Positions 12,343-21,082 are shown, numbered from the stretch's first letter. The stretch: 64,000 bases of DNA from Cellulomonas aerilata (GCF_007991755.1 NZ_BJYY01000014.1:62001-126000); one strand, 5' to 3'. Made by a program: numbers and translations. The notes: generated from the letters alone by a model not told the origin.

Positions 12343-12389
12343 CGACGAAGGGCCCCGCACCGCGACAGCGCGTGCGGGGCCCTTCGTCG
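12343..12389 (+). terminator. Strong hairpin terminator after the NlpC/P60 gene
   Basis: An 18-bp stem starting CGACGAAGGGCCCCGC, closed over CGCG-ACAG-CGCG, 15 bases after the stop codon. It shares its outer arm with the hairpin at 8835-8875. Confidence 0.85.
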
Positions 12390-12505
12390 TGCGCCGCGTC
12401 AAACCCCGATGCGGCGGCGGGCGTGCGGTTACGCTGGTCGCGCCTGCACCACCCAGCCGGGCCCGGCCAGCCAGACGGGTCCACACACCTGGTTCGGAGC
12501 CCCTC

Positions 12506-13030
12506 GTGCTGATGCCCGCAGCGCCCGTCCGCCGGTCGTTGCTGCTCAACGCGAGCCTCGAGCCCCTCTGCGTGGTCTCCATGCACCGCGCGGTCCTGCT
12601 GGTGCTGACCGGCAAGGCGACGGTCCTGGAGGCGGACGACCGCCTGCTGCACTCCGAGCGCACCTCGCTGCCGGTCCCGCTGGTCCTGTGCCTGACGCGG
12701 TACGTCCACGTCCCCATGCGCCGCGCGGTCCCGCCGACCCGCCGCACCGTCCTGCTGCGCGACGGGCACCGGTGCGCGTACTGCAGCGGCCCGGCGGACA
12801 CCGTCGACCACGTCCTGCCGCGATCGCGCGGCGGCCGGCACGAGTGGACGAACGTCGTGGCGGCGTGCAGCCGCTGCAACAACCGCAAGTCCAACCACCT
12901 CCTGCACGAGATCGGGTGGGAGCTGTCCTTCACGCCCCGCGCGCCGCGCGGGGCCGCGGCGCTGCTCTCCGCGACCGTGCGCGCCGACCCGTCGTGGTCG
13001 CCGTACCTGGCCGACGGCGCCGCGGCCTGA
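12506..13030 (+). CDS. HNH endonuclease
   Basis: Protein of 174 aa with a C-terminal HNH nuclease domain: CAYCSG (first zinc knuckle), TVDHVLPRSRGG (catalytic His) and NVVAACSRCNNRKSN (second CxxC). The N-terminal 80 residues (LLLNASLEPLCVVSMHRAV onward) are typical of a conserved actinobacterial HNH group found outside mobile elements. The GTG at 12506 is preferred because GGAG lies seven bases upstream; ATG 12512 is a close alternative. The physiological substrate is unknown. It follows a strong terminator and ends at another, so it is probably monocistronic. Confidence 0.85.
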   Translation: MLMPAAPVRRSLLLNASLEPLCVVSMHRAVLLVLTGKATVLEADDRLLHSERTSLPVPLVLCLTRYVHVPMRRAVPPTRRTVLLRDGHRCAYCSGPADTVDHVLPRSRGGRHEWTNVVAACSRCNNRKSNHLLHEIGWELSFTPRAPRGAAALLSATVRADPSWSPYLADGAAA

Positions 13031-13070
13031 CGCGCTCGGTCGGTCCGGCGCCGGCCGCCGGGCACGACCC

Positions 13071-13089
13071 GCCCGCCCTCGGGGCGGGC
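13071..13089 (+). terminator. Hairpin terminator after the HNH gene
   Basis: GCCCGCCC / GGGCGGGC, an 8-bp perfect stem with loop TCG, 40 bases after the HNH stop codon. Confidence 0.6.
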
Positions 13090-13237
13090 CAGTGCGGCGG
13101 TGCCACCCGGGCGAGGCCCGTTCGGGTGAAAGAAAACCGCAGGTCTGCGTTCGGTCAAGTGTGTGCCGCATCCTCTGCCGACAAGGGGTGCCGCGGGGGC
13201 ACACTGTGCACAGCAGCGACCATCGCAGGAGGAAGCC

Positions 13238-14200
13238 ATGACGCACGACGACGTCGTTCTGGTGGGTGTGGACGGCTCGGCGACGAGCCTGCACGCCCTG
13301 GACTGGGCCGCCGCCGAGGCGCGCGCGCACGGGCTGCGGCTGAAGCTCGTCTGCTCCTACGCGCTGCCGGCGTTCACCGCCGCCTCCCTCGACGGCGGGT
13401 ACGCCGCCCTGGACGACACCGCGATCCAGGCCGGCGCCAAGGCCGTGCTCGCGGAGGCGCAGGAGCGGGTCGAGCACCGCGGTGTCCCGTCGACCGCCTC
13501 GGTCGTCACCGGGGACGCCGCCGCCGTCCTGGTCGAGATGTCCCGCACCGCCCGGATGGCCGTGGTCGGGACCCGTGGCCGCGGCGGGTTCGCCGACCGG
13601 CTGCTGGGGACCGTCTCGTCCGCGCTGCCCGCGCACGCGTACTGCCCGACGGTGGTCGTCCCGGCCCGGCCCGGGGGCGTGGACCCGCTGGACACGGCAC
13701 CCGTCGAGCCGGTGCGCCGGATCGTCGTCGGCGTGGACGGGTCGCCCGCGTCGGACGTCGCGCTGCGGCACGCGATCCGCGAGGCCAAGGCGTGGGGTGC
13801 CGAGCTCACCGCGGTGGCCGGCGTCCCGGTGGGGTCCGGGTCGGGCCTGCTGGCGTGGCTGCCGGCCGCCGTCGACCACGAGGCCGTGCTGCGCGACATC
13901 GCCGAGGGCCTCGACGTCGTCATCGACCGCGCGGTCGCGGACGACCCCGGTCTGGAGGTGAAGCGGCACGTGCTGGACGGCACGGGCGCCGAGCTGCTCA
14001 CCGAGTTCTCCACCGCGACCGACCTGATCGTCGTGGGGTCCCGCGGCCGGGGCGGGTTCGCGGGGCTGCTGCTGGGCTCCACGAGCCAGGCCGTCCTGCA
14101 CCACTCGGCGTGCCCGGTCATGGTGGTGACCCGCCGGTGCGAGGAGGGCGGTGCCCGGCCGACAGGTCGCGTGCGCGACATGGGCGACCTGTACCCCTGA
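13238..14200 (+). CDS. Universal stress protein, two UspA domains
   Basis: Cytoplasmic protein of 320 aa made of two tandem Usp domains (about residues 5-150 and 160-310). Each carries the nucleotide-binding signature: GTRGRGGFADRLLGTVS near residue 109 and GSRGRGGFAGLLLGSTS near residue 268, so ATP binding is likely. Such tandem Usp proteins respond to hypoxia and stasis in actinobacteria. A strong AGGAGG site lies before ATG 13238. The 5' region 13090-13237 is relatively AT-rich for this window and probably holds the promoter, but I cannot place it. Confidence 0.92.
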   Translation: MTHDDVVLVGVDGSATSLHALDWAAAEARAHGLRLKLVCSYALPAFTAASLDGGYAALDDTAIQAGAKAVLAEAQERVEHRGVPSTASVVTGDAAAVLVEMSRTARMAVVGTRGRGGFADRLLGTVSSALPAHAYCPTVVVPARPGGVDPLDTAPVEPVRRIVVGVDGSPASDVALRHAIREAKAWGAELTAVAGVPVGSGSGLLAWLPAAVDHEAVLRDIAEGLDVVIDRAVADDPGLEVKRHVLDGTGAELLTEFSTATDLIVVGSRGRGGFAGLLLGSTSQAVLHHSACPVMVVTRRCEEGGARPTGRVRDMGDLYP

Positions 14201-14285
14201 CCCGGCCCTCAGACGCCTGGGGCGCACGGGGCGCCGGCGGCGCGGGTGGTCCGAGCAGGGCGAGCCAGGGCGGCCATGGCCCCGG

Positions 14286-14747
14286 TCAGGACTCCGGCGA
14301 CCCCTGCACGTCGGGTCGGCGCACGAGCGCCGACAGCACGATCGTCGAGCGGGTGCGGCTGACGAACGGCTCCGCGTTGAGCCGCTCGACCACCCGCTCC
14401 AGGTGCCGCATGTCCCGCGCGCGCAGGTGCAGCAGCAGGTCGACCTCGCCGGTCACCGTGCTGGCCGAGATGACCTCGGGGTAGCGCTCGACGGCGGTCC
14501 GCATCGTCAGCGGGCTGGTCGAGCCCGAGCAGAACAGCTCGACGTAGGCCTCGGTCTCCCACCCGAGCGCGGACGGCTCGAGCCGCACGGTGAACCCCCG
14601 GATGACGCCCGTCTCGCGCAGCCGGTCCACCCGCCGCTTGACGGCCGGCGCGGAGAGCGACACGACGGCGCCGATGTCGGCATAGCTGGACCGGGCGTCC
14701 AGCGCGAGCTCGTGCAGGATCGCCTCGTCGAGCGGGTCCAGGCTCAT
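14286..14747 (-). CDS. Lrp/AsnC-family transcriptional regulator
   Basis: Feast/famine regulator of 153 aa: N-terminal helix-turn-helix (LDEAILHELALDARSSYADIG, VSLSAPAVKRRVDRL) and a C-terminal RAM effector domain (about residues 70-145). It starts 14 bases after the rocD stop and is co-directional with ddaH and rocD, so it is probably the last gene of that operon and its local regulator, sensing an amino acid such as ornithine or arginine (inference). The effector is not readable from sequence. Confidence 0.88.
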   Translation of the reverse strand: MSLDPLDEAILHELALDARSSYADIGAVVSLSAPAVKRRVDRLRETGVIRGFTVRLEPSALGWETEAYVELFCSGSTSPLTMRTAVERYPEVISASTVTGEVDLLLHLRARDMRHLERVVERLNAEPFVSRTRSTIVLSALVRRPDVQGSPES

Positions 14748-14761
14748 GCGCCCACGGCGGG

Positions 14762-16006
14762 TCAGCGGACGCGCAACGCGTCGGTGAGCTGGTCCAGGCC
14801 CCAGTCCAGCTCGTCGGTCGCGATCGTCAGCGGCGGTGCCAGGCGGATCGTGGACCCGTGGGTGTCCTTGGCCAGCACCCGGCGCTCGAGCAGCCGCTCG
14901 CACAGGTCGCGTCCGGTGCCCCACGCGGGGTCGACGTCGACCCCGGCCCACAGGCCAGCGGTCCGGTACCCGGCGATCAGGCCGTCGTCGGCGAGCGAGG
15001 CCAGGCGGGACCGCAGCCGGGCGCCGAGCTCGCGGGCGCGGGCCTGGTGCTCCCCGGTCTCCAGCAGCCCCACGACGGCGAGCCCCACGGCGCACGCCAG
15101 CGGGTTGCCGCCGAAGGTCGAGCCGTGCGTCCCCGGCGTCAGCACCCCGAGGACGTCGGCGCGTCCGACCACCGCGGAGACCGGGACGATCCCGCCGCCC
15201 AGCGCCTTGCCGAGGGTGACCAGGTCCGGCGTGACGCCCCACAGCTCGCAGGCGAGCGTGGTGCCGGTCCGGCCGAGTCCGGACTGGATCTCGTCGGCGA
15301 CGAGCAGCACGCCGGCGGCGTCGCACGCCGCGCGGACCGCCGGGAGGTAGCCGTCGCCCGGCACCACGACCCCGGACTCGCCCTGGACCGGCTCGAGCAG
15401 GACGGCGACCGTCGTGTCGTCGATGGCCGCGGCGAGCGCGGCGGCGTCGCCGAACGGCACGATGCGGAATCCGGGCGTGTACGGGCCGTAGCCGCGCCGC
15501 GCGTCGTCGTCGGTGGAGAACGAGATGATCGTGGTGGTGCGGCCGTGGAAGTTGCCGTCCGCGACGATGATCGTGGCCCGGTCGGCGGGGACGCCCTTGA
15601 CCTCGTGACCCCACTTGCGGGCGACCTTGATGGCGGTCTCCACCGCCTCGGCGCCGGTGTTCATCGGCACCATCATCTGCGTGCCGGTCAGCGCGGTGAG
15701 CCGGTCGGCGAACGGGTGCAGCAGGTCGTGGTCGAACGCCCGGGACGTCAGGGTCAGCCGGTCCAGCTGCGCGTGCGCGGCCGCGACCAGCGTGGGGTGG
15801 CGGTGGCCGAAGTTCAGGGCGGAGTACCCCGCGAGCAGGTCCAGGTACTCGCGCCCGTCGCCGTCGCGCATCCAGGCGCCCTCCCCGCCGGTCAGCGTGA
15901 CGGGCAGCGGGTGGTAGTTGTGCGCGAGGTGACCGCCACCCGACGGCGTCACGGGGCGGCCCGTGTGCGCGTCGGGACGGGTGAGGGCGTCGGGCGCGGC
16001 GCTCAC
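14762..16006 (-). CDS. rocD: Ornithine--oxo-acid transaminase
   Basis: Class III PLP aminotransferase of 414 aa, expected to convert ornithine and 2-oxoglutarate to glutamate semialdehyde and glutamate. Visible family features are GYSALNFGHRHP near residue 60, MNTGAEAVETAIKVARKWG near residue 118, VLLEPVQGESG near residue 205, VADEIQSGLGRTG, the PLP lysine Lys267 in LVTLGKALGGG, and HGSTFGGNPLAC. The GTG start overlaps the ddaH stop as GTGA, indicating translational coupling. It links arginine breakdown to proline and glutamate metabolism. Confidence 0.92.
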   Translation of the reverse strand: MSAAPDALTRPDAHTGRPVTPSGGGHLAHNYHPLPVTLTGGEGAWMRDGDGREYLDLLAGYSALNFGHRHPTLVAAAHAQLDRLTLTSRAFDHDLLHPFADRLTALTGTQMMVPMNTGAEAVETAIKVARKWGHEVKGVPADRATIIVADGNFHGRTTTIISFSTDDDARRGYGPYTPGFRIVPFGDAAALAAAIDDTTVAVLLEPVQGESGVVVPGDGYLPAVRAACDAAGVLLVADEIQSGLGRTGTTLACELWGVTPDLVTLGKALGGGIVPVSAVVGRADVLGVLTPGTHGSTFGGNPLACAVGLAVVGLLETGEHQARARELGARLRSRLASLADDGLIAGYRTAGLWAGVDVDPAWGTGRDLCERLLERRVLAKDTHGSTIRLAPPLTIATDELDWGLDQLTDALRVR

Positions 16007-16827
16007 GCGACGGATCCGCGGATCTCGAGCGTGCAGCACTTGGCGCCGCCGCCGCCCTTGAGCAGCTCGCTGGTGTCGACGGCGATCGGCTCGTAGCCGC
16101 GCTCGCGCAGCGCCTGGGCGAGGTCCACCGCTCCGGGGGCGACGACGACGTGGTGCCCGTCGCTGACGGCGTTGAGGCCCAGGGCGACGGCGTCGCGCTC
16201 GGTGGCGATGACCGCGTCGGGGTACAGGCGCTCGAGCACCCGGCGGGACCCGGGGGAGAAGGCCGGCGGGTAGTAGGCGACCTGGGGGTGCGCGGGGTCG
16301 CTGGACAGGACCGCCAGCGCGGTGTCCAGGTGGTAGTAGTGCGGGTCCACGAGCTCGAGGGAGACCACCGGCAGCCCGAACAGCTCCTGCGCCTCGGCGT
16401 GCGAGCTGCGGGCGGTGCGGAACCCGGTGCCCGCGAGGATGAGGTCGCCGACGGTGAGCAGGTCCCCCTCGCCCTCGTTGGTCTCGGCGGCGGTGTGCGT
16501 GACGTAGCCGCCGTCGGCGAACCACTTCTGGTACGCCGGACCCTCGGCGGCGCGCTCGGGGTACCGGAACCGGGCGGAGTAGACGACGCCGTCCACCACG
16601 GTGGCGCCGTTCGCCGCGTAGACCATGTCCGGCAGGCCGGGGACGGGGTCGATGAGCTCGACGGTGTGCCCCAGCTCGAGGTAGGTGTCGCGCAGCACGC
16701 GCCACTGCCGGACGGCCAGCTCGCTGTCCGTGAACCGGGTGGCGTCCATCCACGGGTTGATCTCGTAGCTCACCGTGTAGTGGGTCGGCTCGCACATGAG
16801 GTAGTGGCGACGGGTCGCGGCGGTCAT
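16003..16827 (-). CDS. ddaH: Dimethylargininase / amidinotransferase-fold hydrolase
   Basis: Guanidine-modifying enzyme of 274 aa. Founding members hydrolyse N-omega-methylated arginine to citrulline and methylamines. It has the family start CEPTHYTVSYEINPWM, the catalytic histidine His163 in DPHYYHLD and a nucleophile cysteine in the C-terminal GGGAKCCTLE (Cys264 or Cys265). A GGAGG site precedes ATG 16827. Because it is coupled to rocD, an alternative is a related guanidino hydrolase acting in arginine or ornithine catabolism. The fold call is firm, the substrate is not. Confidence 0.82.
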   Translation of the reverse strand: MTAATRRHYLMCEPTHYTVSYEINPWMDATRFTDSELAVRQWRVLRDTYLELGHTVELIDPVPGLPDMVYAANGATVVDGVVYSARFRYPERAAEGPAYQKWFADGGYVTHTAAETNEGEGDLLTVGDLILAGTGFRTARSSHAEAQELFGLPVVSLELVDPHYYHLDTALAVLSSDPAHPQVAYYPPAFSPGSRRVLERLYPDAVIATERDAVALGLNAVSDGHHVVVAPGAVDLAQALRERGYEPIAVDTSELLKGGGGAKCCTLEIRGSVA

Positions 16828-16918
16828 CGGTCCTCCGGGGGCGTACGGGATCGGTCGCCGCGTCGTCGTGGCTCGGTCCTCAGCGTAGGCGGGGGCCACG
16901 CGGCTGACCGCGTCGTGT

Positions 16919-16977
16919 CGTTGCACGCCGACCCGCGATCCGTTGCGTGGCGGCACGCATCGGCGGCGATCCGTTGC
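16919..16977 (-). promoter_or_regulatory. Phased CGTTGC repeats upstream of ddaH
   Basis: Three CGTTGC copies start at 16919, 16941 and 16972, spaced 22 and 31 bp, about two and three helical turns. The last two are within a longer repeat, GATCCGTTGC. They lie 92-150 bp upstream of the ddaH start, where an Lrp-family protein encoded in the same operon could wrap DNA. The sequence repeat is seen; the binding role is inferred. Confidence 0.35.
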
Positions 16978-17006
16978 ATCCGCGTTGAGGGACGCGTCCG
17001 GGTCGG

Positions 17007-18380
17007 TCAGGTGCCGGGGTGGGCGTCCCCAGCGGGGTGGTGCCCGTGCCGCGCGCGGTCCCGGTCCGCGGCGTCGTGGAGCGACTCGAAGGTGACGAGG
17101 GCGACGACCACCGCGGTCAGCAGGGCGAGCGTCGCCAGCGCGGGCAGCGCGGCCCCGAGCCAGGCGAGCGGGAGCAGGGCCAGGGCCACGAGCAGGCGGG
17201 GCACGGCGAGCCCGCCGCCGGTGCGCAGGCCGAAGCCCACGTGCGCGAGCAGGTAGAGCACGACGCCGCCGACCAGGGCCAGCAGCGCGATTCCGCCGAG
17301 CGGGTCGGACAGGGTGTGGTGCTCGGTGTCTCCGACGTACTCGAGGACCTTCTTCAGGCCCAGGGCCAGCAGGACGATCCCGGCCACCATCGGCAGGTGC
17401 AGGAAGCTGTAGGCGTCGCGGGCCAGCCCGGCACGCCGGGGACCTCCGGCCGCGGCCAGGGCGTGCTCGGCGACCAGCGCGGAGACGTCGAAGTACGCCC
17501 ACCACAGCGCCCCGGCCAGGGCCAGCCCGAGGGTCGAGGCGGCGATGATCGGCGTCGAGATCGGCAGCTGCGCGACGCCGACGCCGATCGCGACGATGGA
17601 CTCGCCCAGCGCGACGATGACGATGAGCCCGTGGCGCTCGGCGAAGTGGGCCGCCGAGCGCACCCGCCAGCCGGCCGCCCCGCCGAGGTAGGTGCCGAGG
17701 TAGTCGGCGACCAGGGCCGCGACCCACAGCCCGAGCTGCGTCGCGCCGCTGGTCGCCGCGGCCGCGAGCAGCAGGGCGGTGCCGGCGACCATGGACGGGG
17801 CGAAGCGCTTGAGCTGTCCGCGCAGCTCGGGGTCGTCTCCGGACCACGCCCAGAACAGCAGCAGGTGCAGGGCGCGGATCGCGAAGTAGCACAGGGCCAC
17901 CACGACGGGGCCGGACAGCCCGCCGGCGGCGTCGTCGAAGGCCTCCGGGATGCACAGCGCCAGGACGAACATGGCCGCCATCGCGGCGAACATGCCCACC
18001 CGGGCGACGCCCTCGTCGGCGCGGACGAGGTTCGCGAGCCAGGCGTAGCCCGTCCAGCACCACCACAGCAGCGCGATGACCAGCACCCCGCGGAGGAGGC
18101 CCTGCGGGCTGAGCGCGTCCGCCATGGTCGCGGTGATCTGCGTCAGCGCGAACACGAAGACCAGGTCGAAGAACAGCTCCAGCGTGGTGACCGATCCGCG
18201 CTCGGGCATGGCCTGCGCCCGGCCCGGGACCCCGCGCCGGGGCCGGGCGCCGCCGGCCGGCCCGCCGTCGCTGCCGGGGGCGGTGCGGCCGAAGCTGCCG
18301 CGGGCGGTGCTGCCGGTGCTGTCGGTGCCCGCGGGGTCCGCGGGGTGGTCGTGCTGCGGGCGGACGCCGGGGGCGCTCAC
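17007..18380 (-). CDS. Low-temperature-requirement A (LtrA) membrane protein
   Basis: Polytopic membrane protein of 457 aa. A hydrophilic Gly/Pro-rich N-terminus (about 60 residues) precedes the LtrA domain, beginning TTLELFFDLVFVFALTQIT and continuing with a dozen or so hydrophobic segments. It includes AERHGLIVIVALGESIVAIG near residue 245, which is diagnostic for the family. The name comes from a Listeria cold-growth mutant; the biochemical function is unknown. The GTG start has an AGGAG site seven bases upstream. It starts 39 bases after the SRPBCC gene and may be cotranscribed with it. Confidence 0.88.
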   Translation of the reverse strand: MSAPGVRPQHDHPADPAGTDSTGSTARGSFGRTAPGSDGGPAGGARPRRGVPGRAQAMPERGSVTTLELFFDLVFVFALTQITATMADALSPQGLLRGVLVIALLWWCWTGYAWLANLVRADEGVARVGMFAAMAAMFVLALCIPEAFDDAAGGLSGPVVVALCYFAIRALHLLLFWAWSGDDPELRGQLKRFAPSMVAGTALLLAAAATSGATQLGLWVAALVADYLGTYLGGAAGWRVRSAAHFAERHGLIVIVALGESIVAIGVGVAQLPISTPIIAASTLGLALAGALWWAYFDVSALVAEHALAAAGGPRRAGLARDAYSFLHLPMVAGIVLLALGLKKVLEYVGDTEHHTLSDPLGGIALLALVGGVVLYLLAHVGFGLRTGGGLAVPRLLVALALLPLAWLGAALPALATLALLTAVVVALVTFESLHDAADRDRARHGHHPAGDAHPGT

Positions 18381-18419
18381 GAGGGACTCCTGTGCTGGTC
18401 GTGCGGCACGACGGCCGGG

Positions 18420-18893
18420 TCAGACGGGACGGCGGGCGGCCTCGCGGACCACACGGTGCAGCGCCAGTCGCAGCATGACGGCGAGGGCCGGCGCCAGGAC
18501 GGCGGCGGTGAGGGCGCGCGGGAGCGGTCCGGCCAGGTGCACGTCCTCGGTCCAGGTGACCGCCGCGCGTCCCCCGTCCACGCCGGCGACGTGGATCCCG
18601 GCGCTGCCGCGCAGGACCGGGCCGAGCTTGGTGAACACCGCCGTCCCGGGCCGTCCGGGTGCGGGCGGGTCCAGGACGTCGACGCGCATGGTGTCGAGCA
18701 GGCCGGGGACGCCGCGCTCCTGGAACGGCCCGGACACCGCCCGGACGCGCGAGCCGACCGCGATCGGCAGCCCCTCCACGGTGATCCGGGTGAGCGGGAC
18801 CCAGCGCTGGTGGTTGCGGGCGTCGACCACCAGGTCCCAGGCGGCGTCGGCGGGCAGGTCGACCACCCGGGTCACGGCCACGGTGCGGGTCAT
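18420..18893 (-). CDS. SRPBCC-fold (polyketide cyclase/dehydrase-like) protein
   Basis: Protein of 157 aa with the START/SRPBCC helix-grip pattern: VTRVVDLPADAAWDLVVDARNHQRWVP at the N-terminus and alternating strands such as AAVTWTEDVHL, then a long C-terminal helix (LALHRVVREAARR). These proteins bind hydrophobic ligands; no catalytic residue is evident. The ATG overlaps the stop of the 58-codon upstream ORF as ATGA, and LtrA follows in the same direction. Confidence 0.72.
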   Translation of the reverse strand: MTRTVAVTRVVDLPADAAWDLVVDARNHQRWVPLTRITVEGLPIAVGSRVRAVSGPFQERGVPGLLDTMRVDVLDPPAPGRPGTAVFTKLGPVLRGSAGIHVAGVDGGRAAVTWTEDVHLAGPLPRALTAAVLAPALAVMLRLALHRVVREAARRPV

Positions 18894-19066
18894 CGGTGCT
18901 CCTCGGTACGGGTACGGGTGCGGGCGTGGAACGCGACGATCGCCCACGTCCGGGACGTCGGCCGGCCCCACTGCTCCGCCGCGCCGGACGCGGGGAACCG
19001 GGAGGCGCGCCCGCGCAGCCGGACGGGCACCGGGTCGGCGTCGTCGTACCGGCGGGGGTGCGCCAT
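18890..19066 (-). CDS. Small hypothetical protein, 58 aa
   Basis: Short reading frame with a strong GGAGGG ribosome site six bases before ATG 19066 and a stop that overlaps the SRPBCC start (ATGA). The product is basic (RRYDD, PVPVRLRGRASRF, SRTWAIVAFHARTRTRTEEHR) without a membrane segment. The pattern PVPVRLRGR faintly resembles short actinobacterial DUF6504-like proteins, but I cannot assign it. The coupling and ribosome site are the main support. Confidence 0.5.
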   Translation of the reverse strand: MAHPRRYDDADPVPVRLRGRASRFPASGAAEQWGRPTSRTWAIVAFHARTRTRTEEHR

Positions 19067-19131
19067 GGCGTCCCTCCGAGCGCGCGGACTGGTCCGGCGG
19101 GCGCCGGGCCTCCACGGTAGCGTCCGGCCCC

Positions 19132-20121
19132 ATGGAGACACGGGTTCTGGGACGGACGGGACGTCAGGTCGGCGTCGTCGGGCTGGGGTTGTGGCAGCTG
19201 GGCGGTGACTGGGGCGAGGTGGCCGACGACGACGCGTTCGCGCTGCTCGACGCGGCCGTGGAGTCGGGGGTGACGTTCCTCGACACGGCGGACGTCTACG
19301 GCGACGGGCGCAGCGAGAGCCTGCTCGGGCGGTTCCTCGCCCAGCGGTCGGGCGGTCCGCAGCTGACGGTCGCGACGAAGATGGGACGCCGCGCGAACCC
19401 CCACGTCGCCGACGCGTACACGCTGGACGCGTTCCGCGGCTGGACCGACCGCTCCCGCGCGAACCTCGGAGTCGACACCCTCGACCTGGTGCAGCTGCAC
19501 TGCCCGCCGACCGAGGTCTACTCGCGCGACGAGACCTACGACGCGCTGGACACCCTGGTCCAGGAGGGCCGCGTCGCGGCGTACGGCGTCTCGGTGGAGA
19601 CGGTCGACGAGGCGCTGACCGCGATCGCCCGGCCGAACGTCGCGAGCGTCCAGATCATCCTCAACGTGTTCCGCCGCAAGCCGCTCGAGCGGGTGCTGCC
19701 CGCGGCCGCCGAGGCCGGCGTGGGGATCATCGCGCGGGTCCCGCTGGCCAGCGGGCTGCTGTCCGGCAAGTACGACGCCAGCACGACGTTCGCCGAGAGC
19801 GACCACCGCACCTACAACCGCAACGGCGAGGCCTTCGACGTCGGCGAGACGTTCTCCGGCGTGCCGTACGACGTCGGCGTCGACGCGGCGCAGCGGGTGG
19901 CGTCGTACACCCCGCAGGGCGCGACGACGGCGCAGCTGGCCCTGCGCTGGATCGTGGACCAGCCGGGTGTCAGCACCGTCATCCCCGGGGCCCGCAACGC
20001 CGAGCAGGCGCGGGCCAACGCGGCAGCGGCCGACCTGGCGCCGCTGGACGAGACGACGCTGGAGGGGCTGCGCGGCGTGTACGACGACGCCGTCCGACCG
20101 CACGTGCACGACCGCTGGTGA
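19132..20121 (+). CDS. Aldo/keto reductase
   Basis: NADPH-dependent oxidoreductase of 329 aa with an (alpha/beta)8 fold. The catalytic tetrad is intact: Asp51 and Tyr56 in FLDTADVYG, Lys83 in VATKMG, and His123 in LVQLHCPP. The C-terminal cofactor segment STVIPGARNAEQARAN is typical of the AKR family that acts on sugar or keto aldehydes. A TAGCGT -10 box at 19118-19123 lies eight bases before the ATG, so the transcript is probably leaderless or nearly so. The natural substrate is unknown. Confidence 0.9.
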   Translation: METRVLGRTGRQVGVVGLGLWQLGGDWGEVADDDAFALLDAAVESGVTFLDTADVYGDGRSESLLGRFLAQRSGGPQLTVATKMGRRANPHVADAYTLDAFRGWTDRSRANLGVDTLDLVQLHCPPTEVYSRDETYDALDTLVQEGRVAAYGVSVETVDEALTAIARPNVASVQIILNVFRRKPLERVLPAAAEAGVGIIARVPLASGLLSGKYDASTTFAESDHRTYNRNGEAFDVGETFSGVPYDVGVDAAQRVASYTPQGATTAQLALRWIVDQPGVSTVIPGARNAEQARANAAAADLAPLDETTLEGLRGVYDDAVRPHVHDRW

Positions 20122-20144
20122 GCGCTGCTCGGTCCTGACCTGAG

Positions 20145-20185
20145 GACGGCCGGGTCCCCGCCTCGCGGGCGGGGACCCGGCCGTC
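20145..20185 (+). terminator. Strong bidirectional hairpin terminator
   Basis: Perfect 18-bp inverted repeat beginning GACGGCCGGGTCCCC with loop TCGCG, located between the convergent aldo/keto reductase and EcsC-like genes. Confidence 0.88.
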
Positions 20186-20221
20186 GGTGCGTCGGCCGGA
20201 GAGCGGCGCAGGTGCGGGCCG

Positions 20222-21082
20222 TCAGACGGTCGGCGTCCCGTTCGTCCCGGAGCCGTCCAGGGTGCTGTCCACCTGCTCGGCCCCGACGAGCCGGCTCGTG
20301 CCGCCCGGCTCGACCACCTGGACCACGCGCGGGAACTCCCGCGGCGGCGGGCCGAACGTGGCGCGTGCGCCCTCGATCACGGTCCGGCCGAGCGACCGGG
20401 CGCCCCGCAGGCCGATCCACGCCCCGACCCCGAACGGCACGAGCCGCCCGAACACCAGGGCGCCGCGCTTGGCGACCTGTCTGCGCACCAGCCGGCGGGT
20501 CAGGGTGCCGTTGACGGCGTTGATCGTGGTCGTCGGCATGCGGGTCAGCAGCGTCCGGGCGGCCGCGCCGGACCCGCTCTGGATCGCCTCGCCGAGCTCC
20601 CTGGCCCCGTCCTCGCCCAGGACGGTGGTCAGCAGCAGGGTGCGCCGGCGGTCGGCGTCCTGCACCTCGATGCCGTGCACGCTGGCCACGGCCAGCGAGA
20701 ACGCCCCGGAGGCGGCGAAGAACGCGGCGATGTCGCCCGCGGTCAGCCCGACCGCCACCCCGGTGCCGCCGACCGGCACGGACGCGGCCGCGCCGACCGC
20801 GCCGCCGGCGGCGGAGACGACCCGCAGGTACTCCTTCTCCAGCAGCCCGATGATCTGCTCGGGGGAGGCGTGCGGGTTGCGGGTGCGCAGGGTCTGCACG
20901 TGCGCGTGGATCGCGCTGGACGGCACCGTGACGGCTCGGTCGAGGAGGGCCTCGAGCGGTCCCCGCCTGCTCAGGTGCGGGCCCTCGGGCTCCGGCCCGG
21001 CGGTGGTGACGTCGTCGGGCGTCCGGCGGGACAGCTCGCGGTCGGACGGGCGCTTGCGGCGCAGGGACGGCACGAGCCTCAC
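20222..21082 (-). CDS. EcsC-like protein
   Basis: Protein of 286 aa with a charged N-terminus, a Gly/Ala-rich hydrophobic hairpin (about residues 95-140, from VVSAAGGAVGAAASVPVGG) and a second hydrophobic segment near residues 210-235 (GRLVPFGVGAWIGLRGA). The pattern ending in RRQVAKRGALVFGRLVPFGVG resembles the EcsC family, whose Bacillus member is linked to an ABC transporter; the role is unknown. The GTG start overlaps the OsmC stop (GTGA), so the two are translationally coupled. Confidence 0.6.
   Translation of the reverse strand: MRLVPSLRRKRPSDRELSRRTPDDVTTAGPEPEGPHLSRRGPLEALLDRAVTVPSSAIHAHVQTLRTRNPHASPEQIIGLLEKEYLRVVSAAGGAVGAAASVPVGGTGVAVGLTAGDIAAFFAASGAFSLAVASVHGIEVQDADRRRTLLLTTVLGEDGARELGEAIQSGSGAAARTLLTRMPTTTINAVNGTLTRRLVRRQVAKRGALVFGRLVPFGVGAWIGLRGARSLGRTVIEGARATFGPPPREFPRVVQVVEPGGTSRLVGAEQVDSTLDGSGTNGTPTV

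Noticed and set aside
16828-20109. Very long open frame upstream of ddaH
   Set aside because: It is antisense or out of frame to LtrA, SRPBCC and the aldo/keto reductase; ddaH has its own GGAGG-ATG start.
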